A stretch of 64,000 nt of DNA from Anaerocolumna xylanovorans DSM 12503. Its GTDB lineage: Bacteria > Bacillota > Clostridia > Lachnospirales > Lachnospiraceae. The DNA is taken from positions 62,001-126,000 of the forward strand of contig NZ_FRFD01000003.1 of assembly GCF_900143645.1 (NCBI RefSeq), in the 5' to 3' direction. Made by a program: the position numbers and the translations under genes. Below are positions 17,816 through 25,733 of the stretch, one piece after another. The notes under the pieces are model-generated. The model saw only the letters and a program-made list of their open reading frames with translations, made no database searches and was not told the DNA's origin. The first letter of the stretch is position 1. Each line of letters starts with the position of its first letter.

Positions 17816-19330
17816 ATGAAGAAAAAAATCGTTTTACTTCCATTAGATGAGAGACCCTGCAATTATAGTTTTCCCTACCGCCTGTTTGAGCATGAAGACA
17901 TCGATATTGTAAGGCCGGAGAATTTGGGACATAAAAAGGAACCGGCGGACGTTCTTACAGTTGCAGAATTTCTAAAAAAAGAATGCAAGGATGCGGACGG
18001 GCTGGTATTGTCGGTTGACATGCTGCTCTATGGCGGGCTGGTGCCCTCCCGTATTCATGACAGAGAGTTAGAAAAGTTAAAGGAACAGGCAGCAGTTATA
18101 AAGTCTCTCAAAAAAGAAAATCCCAAATTGATTATTTATGCATTTCAGGTTATCATGAGGTGCCCTGATTATTCCAGTGATGATGAGGAACCGGATTATT
18201 ATGAACAATATGGCAAGATGATTCATTTAGCCGGTGAAATAGTGCATAAGAGCCGTCTTGGCCTGTGTGATGGCGGGGAACTGGATCATATATTAAGCCG
18301 TATTGACTGTGACAAGCTCAATGACTACGTAGCAAGAAGAGAACGCAACAGGGAATTAAACTATACCCTTATAAACTATGTAGGACAGGGCTATGTGGAT
18401 GCGTTAGTCATACCTCAGGATGACTCTGCTCCCTATGGTTATGCCGCCATTGATCAGGAGGAGGTTCGTGCCAGGATAGACAGTGAAGGACTATCCGACA
18501 GGATTCTGATGTATCCCGGAGCCGATGAGGTAGCACTTACTCTGATGGCCAGAATGATAAATACGATAAAAGAGAAAAAGCCTAAAGTATATGTTAAATA
18601 TGCCAGTGAAGGTTCCAAGGCAGTGATACCTATCTACGAAGGTAATACACTGGAAAATACCATAAAATATCATATCCTTTCAGCAGGCTGCCAGCTGACG
18701 GACTCCTATGAGAATTCAGATATTATACTCGCGATAACTGCTCCGGCCTATAAAATTGAGGAAGCCACCGAACAGCCCTGCCTGGCAAAGGGATACTGTG
18801 CCGACAGGAATCTTCCGGAGCTTATAGATTTTATAAGGAACAGGGTGGCAGAGGGAAAGATAGTCACAATAGGAGATAATGCTTATGGTAACGGCGGGGA
18901 GCTTCTTTTAATTCGTCTGTTAAATCAGAACCGCCTTTTGGATAGAATAGCAGGCTATGCCGGCTGGAATACCTCTGCGAATACCCTTGGTACTTCTATT
19001 GCAGAGGGAGTAGATTATTATCATTACGGAAGTACAAAGAAGCATATGGATTTCCTGGTGGAGCGTTATATTGAGGATGCCGGTTATTGTTCCGTTGTAA
19101 GGAAAAATGTGACCGAGGACTTAGAGAGCTATGGGATGAATTATTTTGATGTAAAAGAGCAGCAGGGTGAAATCAGCAAACGGGTGAAAAAAGAGTTGGA
19201 GCAGTTTATGCAGGAGTATATGCCATCCATTTCACCGGATATCCTCTTAAAGAGTGTGTGGATGCCCTGGAGCAGAATGTTTGAAGTTGGAATAGAAGCA
19301 AGCCATGGTCCCTCTAAGGAGCTTCTCTAA
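17816..19330 (+). CDS. DUF4127 family protein
   Basis: The 504-residue sequence begins KIVLLPLDERPCNYSFPYRL, the recognisable LPLDxRP opening of DUF4127, with later conserved segments SVDMLLYGGLVPSR, IPQDDSAPYGYAAID, YPGADEVALTLMAR and TIGDNAYGNGGELLLI. It lacks a signal peptide. The family has no experimentally secure function known to me; acid-rich QDD and GADE motifs suggest a metal- or sugar-binding enzyme. AGGAGAAAGG precedes the start. Location between the isomerase and nanE argues for a role in the amino-sugar pathway. Confidence 0.75.
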   Translation: MKKKIVLLPLDERPCNYSFPYRLFEHEDIDIVRPENLGHKKEPADVLTVAEFLKKECKDADGLVLSVDMLLYGGLVPSRIHDRELEKLKEQAAVIKSLKKENPKLIIYAFQVIMRCPDYSSDDEEPDYYEQYGKMIHLAGEIVHKSRLGLCDGGELDHILSRIDCDKLNDYVARRERNRELNYTLINYVGQGYVDALVIPQDDSAPYGYAAIDQEEVRARIDSEGLSDRILMYPGADEVALTLMARMINTIKEKKPKVYVKYASEGSKAVIPIYEGNTLENTIKYHILSAGCQLTDSYENSDIILAITAPAYKIEEATEQPCLAKGYCADRNLPELIDFIRNRVAEGKIVTIGDNAYGNGGELLLIRLLNQNRLLDRIAGYAGWNTSANTLGTSIAEGVDYYHYGSTKKHMDFLVERYIEDAGYCSVVRKNVTEDLESYGMNYFDVKEQQGEISKRVKKELEQFMQEYMPSISPDILLKSVWMPWSRMFEVGIEASHGPSKELL

Positions 19331-19380
19331 AAAGTTGATAGTAAATCTGGTTTCTGTATAAACAAAAGAAAGGTGAGAGT

Positions 19381-20067
19381 ATGAGTAGAAATGAGCAAAT
19401 ATTGCAGCAATTAAGGGGAGGGCTGATTGTATCCTGCCAGGCATTAAAAAATGAGCCTCTGCACAGTTCCTATATTATGTCCAGAATGGCGGTATCAGCA
19501 AAAGAAGGCGGAGCGGCGGGCATTCGTGCAAATTCTCCGGAAGACATACGAGAAATCAAAAAGGCAGTGGAATTGCCGGTGATTGCCTTATACAAGCAGG
19601 ATTATGAAGACTCTGAAATATATATAACTCCTACAGAAAGGGAAATAGAACTGTTAATGGCTGAAAACCCGGAAATAATTGCGATGGATGCCACAGGCAG
19701 ACTTCGTCCCGGGGGAATCACACTGGAAGAGTTTTTCCCTAAGATAAGAGAGAAGTATCCGCACCAGCTGTTTATGGCCGACTGTGCTACTTTTGAGGAT
19801 GGAATGAATGCACAGAAGCTTGGCTTTGACATTGCAGGCACTACCTTATGCGGTTATACAAAAGATACCAAAGGAGTTTCCCTTCCGAATCTGAACCTGA
19901 TAAGAAGTCTGACAGAAGCCCTTAAAATACCGGTTATTGCAGAGGGGGGAATTTGGGAAGTAGCCGACTTACAGTTAATAATGAAGGAAAAGGTACTTGC
20001 TGCCGTGATTGGTACTGCAATTACCAGACCCAGGGAAATAACAAGAAGATATGTGGATAGCATATAG
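19381..20067 (+). CDS. nanE: N-acylglucosamine-6-phosphate 2-epimerase (NanE-type)
   Basis: NanE converts ManNAc-6-phosphate to GlcNAc-6-phosphate. The 228-residue TIM barrel opens LRGGLIVSCQALKNEPLHSS and has VIALYKQDYE (catalytic-type lysine), AMDATGRLRPGG and VIAEGGIWEVADL, all typical of the family. Start ATG follows AAAGGTGAG. It closes the co-directional series, just before a large hairpin. No N-acetylneuraminate lyase, nagA or nagB gene is in the window, so intact sialic acid use cannot be inferred; ManNAc or a related N-acylmannosamine arriving from the upstream enzymes is the simplest reading. Confidence 0.88.
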   Translation: MSRNEQILQQLRGGLIVSCQALKNEPLHSSYIMSRMAVSAKEGGAAGIRANSPEDIREIKKAVELPVIALYKQDYEDSEIYITPTEREIELLMAENPEIIAMDATGRLRPGGITLEEFFPKIREKYPHQLFMADCATFEDGMNAQKLGFDIAGTTLCGYTKDTKGVSLPNLNLIRSLTEALKIPVIAEGGIWEVADLQLIMKEKVLAAVIGTAITRPREITRRYVDSI

Positions 20068-20100
20068 AAGAGAATGAGAAAAGCCCAAGAGCTCTTTAAA

Positions 20101-20172
20101 AGATAAGCTGCCAGTCTTACATGCGTTCAGTAGATATTTCTATGATTGCATGCAGGACTGGCAATTTATCTT
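20101..20172. terminator. Large imperfect hairpin after nanE
   Basis: The blocks AGATAA, GCCAGTC and CATGC on the left (20101-20125) pair with GCATG, GACTGGC and TTATCT on the right (20147-20172), with short mismatched stretches and a ~20-base loop. The T-run is weak. It is the likely end of the sugar operon. Confidence 0.5.
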
Positions 20173-20233
20173 TGTGTCCTTCTTAAGACATTTGTTAAGG
20201 GCAGTTAAAATTTTGTGAAATTTCAATTTCTCC

Positions 20234-20264
20234 TTGCGTTGGAGCTAACTCCAAGTGATATCAT
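20234..20264 (+). promoter_or_regulatory. MerR-type promoter/operator of the aldo/keto reductase
   Basis: TTGCGT (20234-20239) and TATCAT (20259-20264) are 19 bases apart, the stretched spacing typical of MerR-activated promoters. The spacer carries the palindrome TTGGAGCTAACTCCAA at 20239-20254, close to sites known for MerR-family regulators of aldehyde/reductase genes. No MerR gene lies nearby. Confidence 0.6.
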
Positions 20265-20300
20265 GAAAGTATTATAAGATACATGAAGGGAGATTAAGAA

Positions 20301-21413
20301 ATGAAGAAATTAGGATTTGGCTGCATGAGACTTCCTATGAAGGCTGGAGACACCGGAATAGAAGAAGTGGATTATGAACAGTTTAACCAAATGATTGATC
20401 TGTTTCTGAAAGAAGGTTTCAATTATTTTGATACGGCCCATGGATATGTGGGCGGAAAAAGCGAGCTTGCATTAAGAGAATGTCTGGTAAAGAGATATCC
20501 AAGAGATTCTTATATTCTTACAGATAAACTTACTACACACTTTTTCAAAAAGGAAGAAGAAATCAGACCCTTATTTGAGCAGCAGCTTATTAATACGGGA
20601 GCCCAATATTTTGATTATTATCTGATGCATGCCATGAATCGTGACTTTTACCAGAAATATATTAAATGCCATGCCTTTGAGATAGTAAGACAACTAAAGG
20701 AAGAAGGTAAAATCAAGCATATCGGAATATCCTTTCATGATAAAGCGGAAGTGTTGGAAAAAATACTCCGTGAACAGCCGGATGTTGAAGTAGTGCAGAT
20801 ACAGTTTAATTATGCCGACTATGACGATCCGGGAATTGAAAGCTATAAATGCTATCAGGTATGTGAAAAATATAATAAACCGGTTATTGTAATGGAACCG
20901 GTAAAGGGAGGGGCGCTTGTTGATCTCCCGGGGGAGGCAAAGAAATTACTTTCAGATCATAACAGTGAAGTAAGTTTAGCCAGCTATGCCATCCGCTATT
21001 GTGCTTCCTTTGAAAAGGTATTCATGGTGTTGAGCGGTATGAGTAACATAGAGCAGATGGAAGACAATATCAGTTACATGAAAGAATTCAAGCCTTTTAC
21101 CAAAGAGGAGTATGGTATGATAGACCGTATCAGAGAAATGCTCAAAACCCAGGATAACATTGCCTGTACGACCTGCAGATACTGTATTGATGAATGTCCA
21201 AAGAGTATACCCATACCGGACCTTTTTGCCTGTTATAATGCGAAGAAGCAATATAAGGACTGGAACAGCGAATGGTATTATGGCGTTTATACAAATGGAA
21301 AAGGAAAGGCAGCCGATTGCATAAAATGCGGTAAATGTGAAACAGTATGTCCCCAGCATTTGACGATTAGAGACTATTTAGAGGAAGTCAGCGGTATATT
21401 TGACAGTAAATAA
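20301..21413 (+). CDS. Aldo/keto reductase with C-terminal 4Fe-4S ferredoxin domain
   Basis: Residues 1-270 form the AKR TIM barrel: LGFGCMRLPM, NYFDTAHGYVGGKSE with the catalytic Asp-Tyr pair, ILTDKL, the DYYLMHAMN segment with the conserved His, and GISFHDK. Residues ~290-360 hold two cysteine groups, CTTCRYCIDECP and CIKCGKCETVCP, for ferredoxin-like iron-sulfur clusters. Such fused reductases are common in anaerobic Firmicutes and use low-potential electrons for aldehyde or sugar reduction. Single-gene unit between a MerR-type promoter and a terminator. Confidence 0.9.
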   Translation: MKKLGFGCMRLPMKAGDTGIEEVDYEQFNQMIDLFLKEGFNYFDTAHGYVGGKSELALRECLVKRYPRDSYILTDKLTTHFFKKEEEIRPLFEQQLINTGAQYFDYYLMHAMNRDFYQKYIKCHAFEIVRQLKEEGKIKHIGISFHDKAEVLEKILREQPDVEVVQIQFNYADYDDPGIESYKCYQVCEKYNKPVIVMEPVKGGALVDLPGEAKKLLSDHNSEVSLASYAIRYCASFEKVFMVLSGMSNIEQMEDNISYMKEFKPFTKEEYGMIDRIREMLKTQDNIACTTCRYCIDECPKSIPIPDLFACYNAKKQYKDWNSEWYYGVYTNGKGKAADCIKCGKCETVCPQHLTIRDYLEEVSGIFDSK

Positions 21414-21488
21414 AGATGTTTATTGACAGATGTCTGCCAAGATACCAGGGATCAGGAATAAAGTTTTTATTTTGCAAGGAGTATTTAT

Positions 21489-21525
21489 AATAAGGCTGAC
21501 CTGAAAATTGGTTAGCCTTATTTTT
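21489..21525 (+). terminator. Terminator after the aldo/keto reductase
   Basis: AATAAGGCTGACC (21489-21501) pairs with GGTTAGCCTTATT (21510-21522), followed by a T-run. Confidence 0.75.
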
Positions 21526-21597
21526 AAACTTTTTGAGTTTCAAAAGGCAATATAGTACAACAAAGTGCAATAAAGTTTATTAAATAGCAATAAAGTG

Positions 21598-21626
21598 TTG
21601 ACAAGTACAAATGAATCAACTAGTAT
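21598..21626 (+). promoter_or_regulatory. Promoter of the HTH/DUF4180 pair
   Basis: TTGACA (21598-21603) and TAGTAT (21621-21626) are 17 bases apart. Just upstream the decamer GCAATAAAGT occurs twice, 22 bases apart, and may be an operator. Confidence 0.65.
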
Positions 21627-21659
21627 TAAGCTACAGCCAGGCTTGGAGGATAAACCATT

Positions 21660-22133
21660 ATGGAAGAAAAGTTTTATACAATTTATCAGGTTGCAGATTT
21701 GCTGGGCATGCATCATAAAACAATCAGAAAGTTTATAGCAGAGGGGAAATTAGGAGCGGCTAAGGCAGGAAAGCAGTGGCGAATTTCTGACAACGACTTA
21801 TCTGCTTTTATGGAAAATAGTAATGTGAAGGCAGAAGAAAAAATAGAAGGAAATACCTCTTTAGACTTTACAACAAAAACGATGGATGCTGCAAAGACAA
21901 GAATAAATGTGTCAACCGTCATCGACATAGATGATATAGATAAAAACCAGTATATGCGGGTATCGAATACCCTTATAGCTTCGATGAACAGCAAAGATTT
22001 AATATTTCAGGGTTCTACCCTTAACGTGAAATACTATGAAAGCGAGAGCAGACTAAAGATATTGCTTTGGGGATCGGTAAAATTCATAGAAGAAATGCTG
22101 GATATGGTGACTATGCTGGTAGAATCTGTTTAA
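21660..22133 (+). CDS. Excisionase-type helix-turn-helix protein
   Basis: Residues 1-50 are an excisionase/MerR-like DNA-binding domain: FYTIYQVADLLGMHHKTIRKFIAEGKLGAAKAGKQWRIS, followed by a short linker. Residues ~65-157 form a separate alpha/beta domain of unknown type. AGGAGG-like GGAGG precedes the ATG. It is followed after 18 bases by the DUF4180 gene, so the two act together, probably as a stress- or ligand-responsive regulator pair. No phage or integrase gene is nearby, so it is not a prophage excisionase. Confidence 0.75.
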   Translation: MEEKFYTIYQVADLLGMHHKTIRKFIAEGKLGAAKAGKQWRISDNDLSAFMENSNVKAEEKIEGNTSLDFTTKTMDAAKTRINVSTVIDIDDIDKNQYMRVSNTLIASMNSKDLIFQGSTLNVKYYESESRLKILLWGSVKFIEEMLDMVTMLVESV

Positions 22134-22151
22134 GGAAGGAAAATAAATAAG

Positions 22152-22517
22152 ATGAACATTAAAACATTAGAAAAGAATAATATTTTAATAGCAATTGTAC
22201 AAAGCGATGAGGTCATAATAACAGATGTACAGTCCGCATTGGATTTTATGATGAGCATAAATTATGAAACTGGCTGTAATCATATTGCCTTAGATAAAGC
22301 GGCCGTTACGGAAGAGTTTTTTAAGCTGAGTAGTTGCCTTGCAGGAGAAATTCTTCAAAAGTTTATAAATTATCATGTGAAATTCGCTATCATCGGTGAA
22401 TTTTCTCATTATACAAGCAAGCCCTTAAAAGACTTAATATATGAGAGTAATCATGGGAAAGATGTGTTTTTTGTCTCCACAGAAGAGGAAGCAATCGAAA
22501 AATTGTCTTCTATATGA
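22152..22517 (+). CDS. DUF4180 family protein
   Basis: A 121-residue protein matching DUF4180 by length and by the segments IITDVQSALDFMMS, IALDKAAVTEEFFKLSSCLAGEILQKF and YHVKFAIIGEFSHYTSKPLKDLIYESN. The family is cytoplasmic and functionally unassigned; it regularly sits beside small regulators, as here. AGGAAGG ribosome site is near the start. Confidence 0.8.
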   Translation: MNIKTLEKNNILIAIVQSDEVIITDVQSALDFMMSINYETGCNHIALDKAAVTEEFFKLSSCLAGEILQKFINYHVKFAIIGEFSHYTSKPLKDLIYESNHGKDVFFVSTEEEAIEKLSSI

Positions 22518-22584
22518 TAAATAATAAGTGGATTTGCAAATAGAAGAAGGTTGTTTAAAGAGAGAAAAGAAAGAATATTAAGTG

Positions 22585-22628
22585 AATGAATATCATTCAT
22601 TGACAAATGGGATAGCTTATGTTAAGAT
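22585..22628 (+). promoter_or_regulatory. TetR promoter with overlapping operator
   Basis: TTGACA (22600-22605) and TAAGAT (22623-22628) are 17 bases apart. The palindrome AATGAATATCATTCATT (22585-22601) overlaps the -35 box. The exact reverse complement recurs at 23278-23294, so this is probably the TetR binding site and implies autoregulation. Confidence 0.75.
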
Positions 22629-22656
22629 GCGTTTATAAGCAAGGCAGGTGAGTAAA

Positions 22657-23232
22657 ATGAGAGAGGTAAAGCCGGTAGAAGTCAGGAAACAGGAGATTTT
22701 GCATGCGGCAATAAAGGTATTCAAGGAAAAGGGATATGATAAGACTTCAATCTCTGACATAGCTACATCTTTAAAAATATCCCAAGGCTTATGCTACCGG
22801 TATTTTAAATCAAAGGAAGAGATTTTTGAGAGTGCGGTGGACGTATATGCCGGGTATATTGCCGACAAGATGATTGAGGTGCTATGTAATCCTAAAATGA
22901 ATTTACTGGAGAAGATAATTTATATTCCCAATTTCAGCGACATTGAGAAGGAAAATAAAGAGTATTATGATATTTTTCACGGACAAGGAGCGGATTCCTT
23001 TCACGATAGATTGTCATTAAATATCTGTAAAAAGGTTTGTCCCCATGTTCAAAGGCTGCTGACAGAGGAATGTGAGAAGGGACAGCTTCGGTTAAAGGAT
23101 CCTAAGACAGCGGCATCCTTTATGGTTTTCGGACAGTTAGGAATACTGATTGATAAAGAAATTGAGGGTGAGAAAAAGAACATAAAGATTATGGAATTTA
23201 TAAAATCTGTACTGGAAGAGATTACTTTGTAA
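22657..23232 (+). CDS. TetR/AcrR-family transcriptional regulator
   Basis: The N-terminal 60 residues carry the TetR fold: RKQEILHAAIKVFKEKGYDKTSISDIATSLKISQGLCYRYFKSKEEIF. The C-terminal ligand domain is divergent. I use the ATG at 22657 (191 residues), with AGGTGAG just upstream; a GTG nine bases earlier overlaps that site. Matching operators before this gene and before the methyltransferase suggest it represses both. The inducer is unknown. Confidence 0.88.
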   Translation: MREVKPVEVRKQEILHAAIKVFKEKGYDKTSISDIATSLKISQGLCYRYFKSKEEIFESAVDVYAGYIADKMIEVLCNPKMNLLEKIIYIPNFSDIEKENKEYYDIFHGQGADSFHDRLSLNICKKVCPHVQRLLTEECEKGQLRLKDPKTAASFMVFGQLGILIDKEIEGEKKNIKIMEFIKSVLEEITL

Positions 23233-23277
23233 TAAAAGGGCTTTCTGTAATTGGAAGTCCTTAAAATAAAATCAAAT

Positions 23278-23294
23278 AATGAATGATATTCATT
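23278..23294 (+). promoter_or_regulatory. Second TetR operator
   Basis: AATGAATGATATTCATT is the exact reverse complement of the operator at 22585-22601. It lies about 20 bases before the methyltransferase start. Confidence 0.7.
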
Positions 23295-23312
23295 CATTAA
23301 AGAGAGACAAGT

Positions 23313-23954
23313 GTGAAAAGGAGCATGGTTATAAATATGAATTATCAGGAAAGAACGGTTACAAAAACAAAAAAACATTTTGAAGAATCAGCAGAGTATT
23401 ATGATGAATCCTTTGACGGAAAATTTGTAAAGCCAATGTATGAGCATATACTAAGGCGGTTAAGGAAAGAAGAATGCGCCAGTATATTGGATGTAGGCTG
23501 CGGAACCGGTAATGTGTTAATCGAACTTGCCAATGGAAGCAGAAAGCTGTATGGTGTTGACCTTTCAGAGAATATGGTAAATATCGCAAAAGAAAGGCTA
23601 AAAGATAGTGCAGTAATAGTAACAGCAGATGCCGGAGAATTGCCCTTTGAAAATAACTCCTTTGATATCTTGCTATGTAATGCCTCTTTTCATCATTATC
23701 CGCAGCCGGAAGCTGTACTGGGGGAGATGAGAAGGGTTCTAAAGCCCAGTGGCGTACTGTTAATAGGCGAAGGATATGCCTATCAGCCATTTCGAATGTT
23801 TTTGAATATTTATTTCCGCTTTTCGGGCGGAGGAGATTACCGTTCCTACGGAATAAATGAATTGAAAAAGTTGTGCAAACGTGCCGGCTTTGATGAAATC
23901 ACAATAGAGAGAAAGGGAATGCGGATATTTTTAGAGGCAAAAACGGTAAAGTAG
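23313..23954 (+). CDS. Class I SAM-dependent methyltransferase
   Basis: The central domain shows the SAM signature SILDVGCGTGNVLIELA, the acidic motif YGVDLSENMVNIAKERL, DAGELPFENNSFDILLCNASFHHYP and the VLKPSGVLLIGEG strand, close to UbiE-type small-molecule methyltransferases. The exact start is uncertain: a GTG at 23313 and ATGs at 23324 and 23337 are all in frame around an AAAAGGAG site. It follows a TetR operator and is seven bases from a membrane protein gene. Substrate not deducible. Confidence 0.85.
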   Translation: MKRSMVINMNYQERTVTKTKKHFEESAEYYDESFDGKFVKPMYEHILRRLRKEECASILDVGCGTGNVLIELANGSRKLYGVDLSENMVNIAKERLKDSAVIVTADAGELPFENNSFDILLCNASFHHYPQPEAVLGEMRRVLKPSGVLLIGEGYAYQPFRMFLNIYFRFSGGGDYRSYGINELKKLCKRAGFDEITIERKGMRIFLEAKTVK

Positions 23955-23960
23955 AGACCT

Positions 23961-24452
23961 ATGAAAAATAATAGTAAAATACAAAAAATTGAACTATTTG
24001 AAATATCTGTTATAGCATTTTTTTATATCCTGCCAGCTATATCGATTGCGACGGAATATCTTTATGATAAAAGTTCAATTATATACATAGCCGTTAAATG
24101 GATTCTATTTTGGGGAGTAGGCATGCGGCTTTTTACATGCGGCTTGAAGCAGGCTATTCAACCTGCATTTACTGCAAAAAGCATATTTGATATCAGAGAA
24201 GAAAAGGCATATTCTATTGTGAGAGAATTAGGTTTTGCCAATATTTCCACTGGTTTGTGCGGAATTCTTTCGCTATTTTACGGAGGATTCAGAGGAGCAG
24301 TATGGGTAATAGGTTTGATTTATTATATGCTTGCCCTTATTCAACATACTGTCAGAAAAGAAAAAAATGCGTCAGAAAGATTTGTTACTATAACAGACTT
24401 TACGATTGTACTGGAGCTGATTATTTCAGGTTTATTGTTAGCTAACAGATAG
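23961..24452 (+). CDS. Small multi-pass membrane protein (DUF6790-like)
   Basis: A 163-residue protein with about five hydrophobic helices (residues ~15-33, 40-60, 88-105, 110-128, 140-160) and a short charged loop, AFTAKSIFDIREEKAYSIVRELGFANI, in the middle. It resembles the DUF6790 group; that match is tentative. It lies seven bases behind the methyltransferase and ends at a strong terminator, so it belongs to the TetR-controlled unit. Function unknown. Confidence 0.65.
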   Translation: MKNNSKIQKIELFEISVIAFFYILPAISIATEYLYDKSSIIYIAVKWILFWGVGMRLFTCGLKQAIQPAFTAKSIFDIREEKAYSIVRELGFANISTGLCGILSLFYGGFRGAVWVIGLIYYMLALIQHTVRKEKNASERFVTITDFTIVLELIISGLLLANR

Positions 24453-24464
24453 TATCATAAAAAA

Positions 24465-24507
24465 AATAACTTAAAGGATAGAGTCTATCCTTTAGGTTAT
24501 TTTTTTG
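24465..24507. terminator. Bidirectional terminator
   Basis: AAAGGATAGA and TCTATCCTTT form the core stem around one base, extended by AATAAC/GTTATT, with A-run before and T-run after. It serves the membrane protein gene and the converging Rrf2 gene, whose last codons overlap it. Confidence 0.85.
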
Positions 24508-24928
24508 AATAGGATTTTAATTCTTTCGTTAAATCCTCCAATGTGACCTTTGACAATTCTTCTCTCATTGCAGCTATTGCATCATCAAAATGAGAGTGAA
24601 GGAGACTGCGGATATTGCTGCCTACAGGACAAGTACAGGAGGTATGGGGATGAAACTTAAAGATTTCGTCCGTTTCATCTGTTTCTACAGCAGCATAAAT
24701 ATCCCATAGTGAAATCTCACCGACAGGCTTTGCAAGCTCCATTTTACTTCTGCCGGGTCTGACGGATAACAGACCGGCCTTTTTTAGTTTAAGGAATATA
24801 TTGCGAATAATGACGGAATTACAGCCTGCACTTTTTGCTGCAAGTTCACTGGTAATCCGTGTATCCGGAAAATAAGCAACCATCATCAAAGCATGTACTG
24901 CGATTGGAAATTGTGTACTTACACGCAT
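24497..24928 (-). CDS. Rrf2-family transcriptional regulator
   Basis: The N-terminal winged helix FPIAVHALMMVAYFPDTRITSELAAKSAGCNSVIIRNIFLKLKKAGLL is typical of Rrf2. A C-terminal CTCPVGSNI segment supplies two cysteines; the usual three-cysteine iron-sulfur spacing is not evident, so redox sensing is uncertain. I place the start at 24928 (143 residues) after GGGTGA rather than the GTG at 24937. It diverges from the nitroreductase, the probable target. Confidence 0.85.
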   Translation of the reverse strand: MRVSTQFPIAVHALMMVAYFPDTRITSELAAKSAGCNSVIIRNIFLKLKKAGLLSVRPGRSKMELAKPVGEISLWDIYAAVETDETDEIFKFHPHTSCTCPVGSNIRSLLHSHFDDAIAAMREELSKVTLEDLTKELKSYSKK

Positions 24929-24983
24929 ATTAATCACCCGCTTTGATTGTAACTGATTTTATTAAAAAAGTCAATTGTAAGCG

Positions 24984-25012
24984 TTGACATTACAAATATG
25001 GAGTGTTATTAT
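24984..25012 (+). promoter_or_regulatory. Promoter of the nitroreductase gene
   Basis: TTGACA (24984-24989) and TATTAT (25007-25012) have a 17-base spacer. ATTACA and TGTAAT half-sites occur around it, including TGTAAT-N7-ATTACA just downstream, and are candidates for Rrf2 binding. Confidence 0.65.
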
Positions 25013-25046
25013 TGTAATGTAAAATATTACAGAAGGAGAATTTGGC

Positions 25047-25568
25047 ATGGAAACATTGAAAGCTATGGCATTGAGAAAATCAGTGCGCGCGTACAAGGAT
25101 GAACAAATAGCAGAAGAGAAGCTGGAAACTATTTTGTCTGCCGGCTGTGCTGCGCCAGTTGGTATGGCAAGGTATGATTCTTTACATCTGACGGTAATCC
25201 AGGATAAAGAAGTAATAAAGAAAGTTTCGGAAAGCATCATGCAGATGCTGAAGAGAGAAAATGATCCGCTCTATGGTGCAAGGACACTTATTTTAGTTTC
25301 TTCCCAAGAAATGCCTGCTCCCGGTCTTGATTATACCAATGCTTCCTGTGTTATGGAGAATATGTTGTTAACAGGAGCTGATCTTGGAATCGGAAGCGTT
25401 ATTGTCTGGGGAATAGCCCTTGCAGTGGAAGCAAATGAGAGCCTGAAAGAGGCGCTTTCTATCCCGGAAGGATTCAAGCCGCTTATTGGTGCATGTTTTG
25501 GATATGCAGCAGATACAGAGCAGAAAGAAAAGGAATTAACAGTAAAGATTCAGTCAAATAGAGTATAA
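25047..25568 (+). CDS. Nitroreductase-family flavoprotein
   Basis: The 173-residue protein opens with METLKAMALRKSVRAYKDEQI, the FMN-phosphate-binding arginine motif, and continues GCAAPVGMARYDSLHLTVI, SCVMENMLLTGADLGIGSVIVWG and PEGFKPLIGACFGYA, the usual order in small NfsA/FRP-like oxidoreductases that work as FMN dimers. AGAAGGAG precedes the ATG. Divergent Rrf2 gene suggests redox- or electrophile-dependent control. Confidence 0.88.
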   Translation: METLKAMALRKSVRAYKDEQIAEEKLETILSAGCAAPVGMARYDSLHLTVIQDKEVIKKVSESIMQMLKRENDPLYGARTLILVSSQEMPAPGLDYTNASCVMENMLLTGADLGIGSVIVWGIALAVEANESLKEALSIPEGFKPLIGACFGYAADTEQKEKELTVKIQSNRV

Positions 25569-25591
25569 TATAAAATAGGATTTTTTAAATG

Positions 25592-25628
25592 AAAGACGTA
25601 AGAGTGCAATAACTTTTATGTCTTTTTT
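25592..25628 (+). terminator. Terminator after the nitroreductase
   Basis: AAAGACGTAAGAGT pairs with AACTTTTATGTCTTT (imperfect) around a five-base loop and runs into six Ts. Confidence 0.6.
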
Positions 25629-25658
25629 AGTTTTGCTATGTCCTCAAAATAATCAAAT

Positions 25659-25714
25659 ATGTAAGGTTAAGTTGACATGCTTATTGAACAGTAGTATAAT
25701 CAATGTAAGGTTAA
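25659..25714 (+). promoter_or_regulatory. XRE promoter flanked by direct-repeat operators
   Basis: TTGACA (25672-25677) and TATAAT (25695-25700) are 17 bases apart. The 12-mer ATGTAAGGTTAA occurs at 25659-25670 and again at 25703-25714, one on each side of the promoter, as expected for repressor autoregulation. Confidence 0.75.
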
Positions 25715-25733
25715 CATTACATATAGGAAAGGC

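Noticed and set aside
19381..20067. Complete sialic-acid operon
   Set aside because: NanE is present, but no neuraminidase, sialic acid transporter or N-acetylneuraminate lyase could be found, so only N-acylmannosamine use is inferred.
21660..22133. Prophage excisionase
   Set aside because: No integrase, attachment repeat or phage gene is near; it is paired with DUF4180.
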